Assembly: GCA_003695745.1 (NCBI GenBank)
Contig: RFHW01000020.1
Location: 1-5,567 of the forward strand
DNA: 5,567 nucleotides
DNA from: Methanobacteriota archaeon
GTDB taxonomy: Archaea; Hydrothermarchaeota; Hydrothermarchaeia; Hydrothermarchaeales; SZUA-236
Reading direction: 5' to 3'
Numbering within the stretch: the first letter of the stretch is position 1; every line of letters starts with the position of its first letter. The position numbers were made by a program, and so were the translations under genes. Under the pieces are notes generated by a model that saw only the letters and a program-made list of their open reading frames with translations, had not been told where the DNA came from and made no database searches. Shown here piece after piece: positions 5,071-5,567 of this stretch.

Positions 5071-5567
5071 ATGGCAAATAAACCTGGCAGGATATATCGG
5101 TATGCTGACAAGCGCCCTTACACCAGGCAGGAGTATGTTGGCGGCATCCCGGCCTCTAAGATCGTGAGCTATGACATGGGGAATGTGAAGGGCGATTTTG
5201 AGGTTGAGCTCTCCCTTGTTGTGAAGGAGGATGTTCAGATCACCCACAGCGCCCTGGAGGCCGGGAGGATATCTGCGAACAGGTATCTGAACAAGATGCT
5301 TGGCTCTGCAAACTATCATTTCAAGGTGCGTGTCCATCCCCATCAGATCCTGCGTGAGAACAAGATGGCCTCTGGAGCAGGTGCGGACCGGATCTCACAG
5401 GGCATGTCCCTTGCCTTTGGCAAGGCCGTGGGCAGGGCTGCAAGGGTTCGCCGCGGCCAGAGGGTGTTTACCGTGCGTGTTCAGAGGGGGAATTTCGCTG
5501 TTGCCAAGGACGCCCTTCGCCGGGCGGCCATGAAGATACCCTGTGGGAGCGCTGTCCGCATAGACAA
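5071..5567 (+). CDS. rpl10e: Ribosomal protein L10e (uL16 family), 3' end missing
   Basis: 165 complete codons are present before the window ends; archaeal L10e is usually about 170-175 residues, so only some ten residues are lost. It is a large-subunit protein near the A-site tRNA and 5S rRNA, the archaeal/eukaryotic counterpart of bacterial L16. Recognisable segments are the N-terminal MANKPGRIYRYADKRPYTRQ (1-20), SALEAGRISANRYLNK (60-75), VRVHPHQILRENKMASGAGA (86-105) followed by DRISQGM, GKAVGRAARV (117-126) and KDALRRAAMKIP (146-157). The order and spacing match the family throughout with no break. It has its own promoter and lies in the same direction as the sepS operon. No stop codon is seen because the gene runs off the edge. 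Confidence 0.95.
   Translation, partial: MANKPGRIYRYADKRPYTRQEYVGGIPASKIVSYDMGNVKGDFEVELSLVVKEDVQITHSALEAGRISANRYLNKMLGSANYHFKVRVHPHQILRENKMASGAGADRISQGMSLAFGKAVGRAARVRRGQRVFTVRVQRGNFAVAKDALRRAAMKIPCGSAVRID

Noticed and set aside
1..5567. CRISPR arrays, insertion sequences, tRNA genes
   Set aside because: No regularly spaced repeats, transposase frames, terminal repeats or cloverleaf sequences were seen. Gene content is housekeeping throughout.

Overview
The window looks like a piece of a euryarchaeal chromosome, most likely from a methanogen or an Archaeoglobus-like lineage. It encodes O-phosphoseryl-tRNA synthetase (SepRS), the first enzyme of the indirect tRNA-Cys pathway found almost only in methanogens and Archaeoglobi and their relatives. 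It also has archaeal-type riboflavin/F420 precursor enzymes (ArfB, RibH), an archaeal DUF1512 membrane protein and the archaeal/eukaryotic-type ribosomal protein L10e (uL16). Archaeal BRE/TATA promoters (A-rich element followed by TTTATATA-like boxes) and GGAGG/GGTGA ribosome binding sites recur. The DNA is moderately GC-rich with strong use of AGG for arginine. The species cannot be fixed from the sequence.

Layout. (1) Positions 1-1146 are read leftwards. Lumazine synthase ribH is followed after 6 bases, in the same frame, by arfB, the deformylase that makes the pyrimidine shared by riboflavin and F420 synthesis. Beyond arfB a further leftward gene begins at position 11 with its own promoter and ribosome binding site, but only its first four codons are present. 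(2) Positions 1147-1492 hold no convincing protein gene but are dense in signals: the ribH promoter, a long interrupted hairpin (1286-1398) whose apical loop is G-rich on + and C-rich on -, a second hairpin (1250-1281), a G-quadruplex motif, and A/T-rich promoter elements for both directions. (3) Positions 1493-5017 are a tight rightward operon: sepS, then 7 bases, trmJ (SPOUT tRNA 2'-O-methyltransferase), then a 4-base ATGA overlap, then a DUF1512 membrane protein. (4) After a 53-base gap with its own promoter, rpl10e starts at 5071 and runs off the right edge.

How the parts fit. The left operon supplies flavin/deazaflavin cofactors. The right operon is about tRNA: SepRS charges tRNA-Cys with phosphoserine and TrmJ methylates the anticodon loop. 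The DUF1512 protein has no known role, but its overlap with trmJ ties it to that operon. rpl10e is translation machinery with separate transcription.

The most interesting object is the intergenic 1216-1398 region. Its hairpins and the placement of a strong minus-strand BRE/TATA (1419-1435), which predicts a transcript start at the foot of the long stem, suggest an undescribed leftward small RNA or a long structured ribH leader. Both hairpin loops would expose CACCUC/ACCUCC sequences that resemble the anti-Shine-Dalgarno tail of 16S rRNA. This is inference and needs transcript and conservation data.
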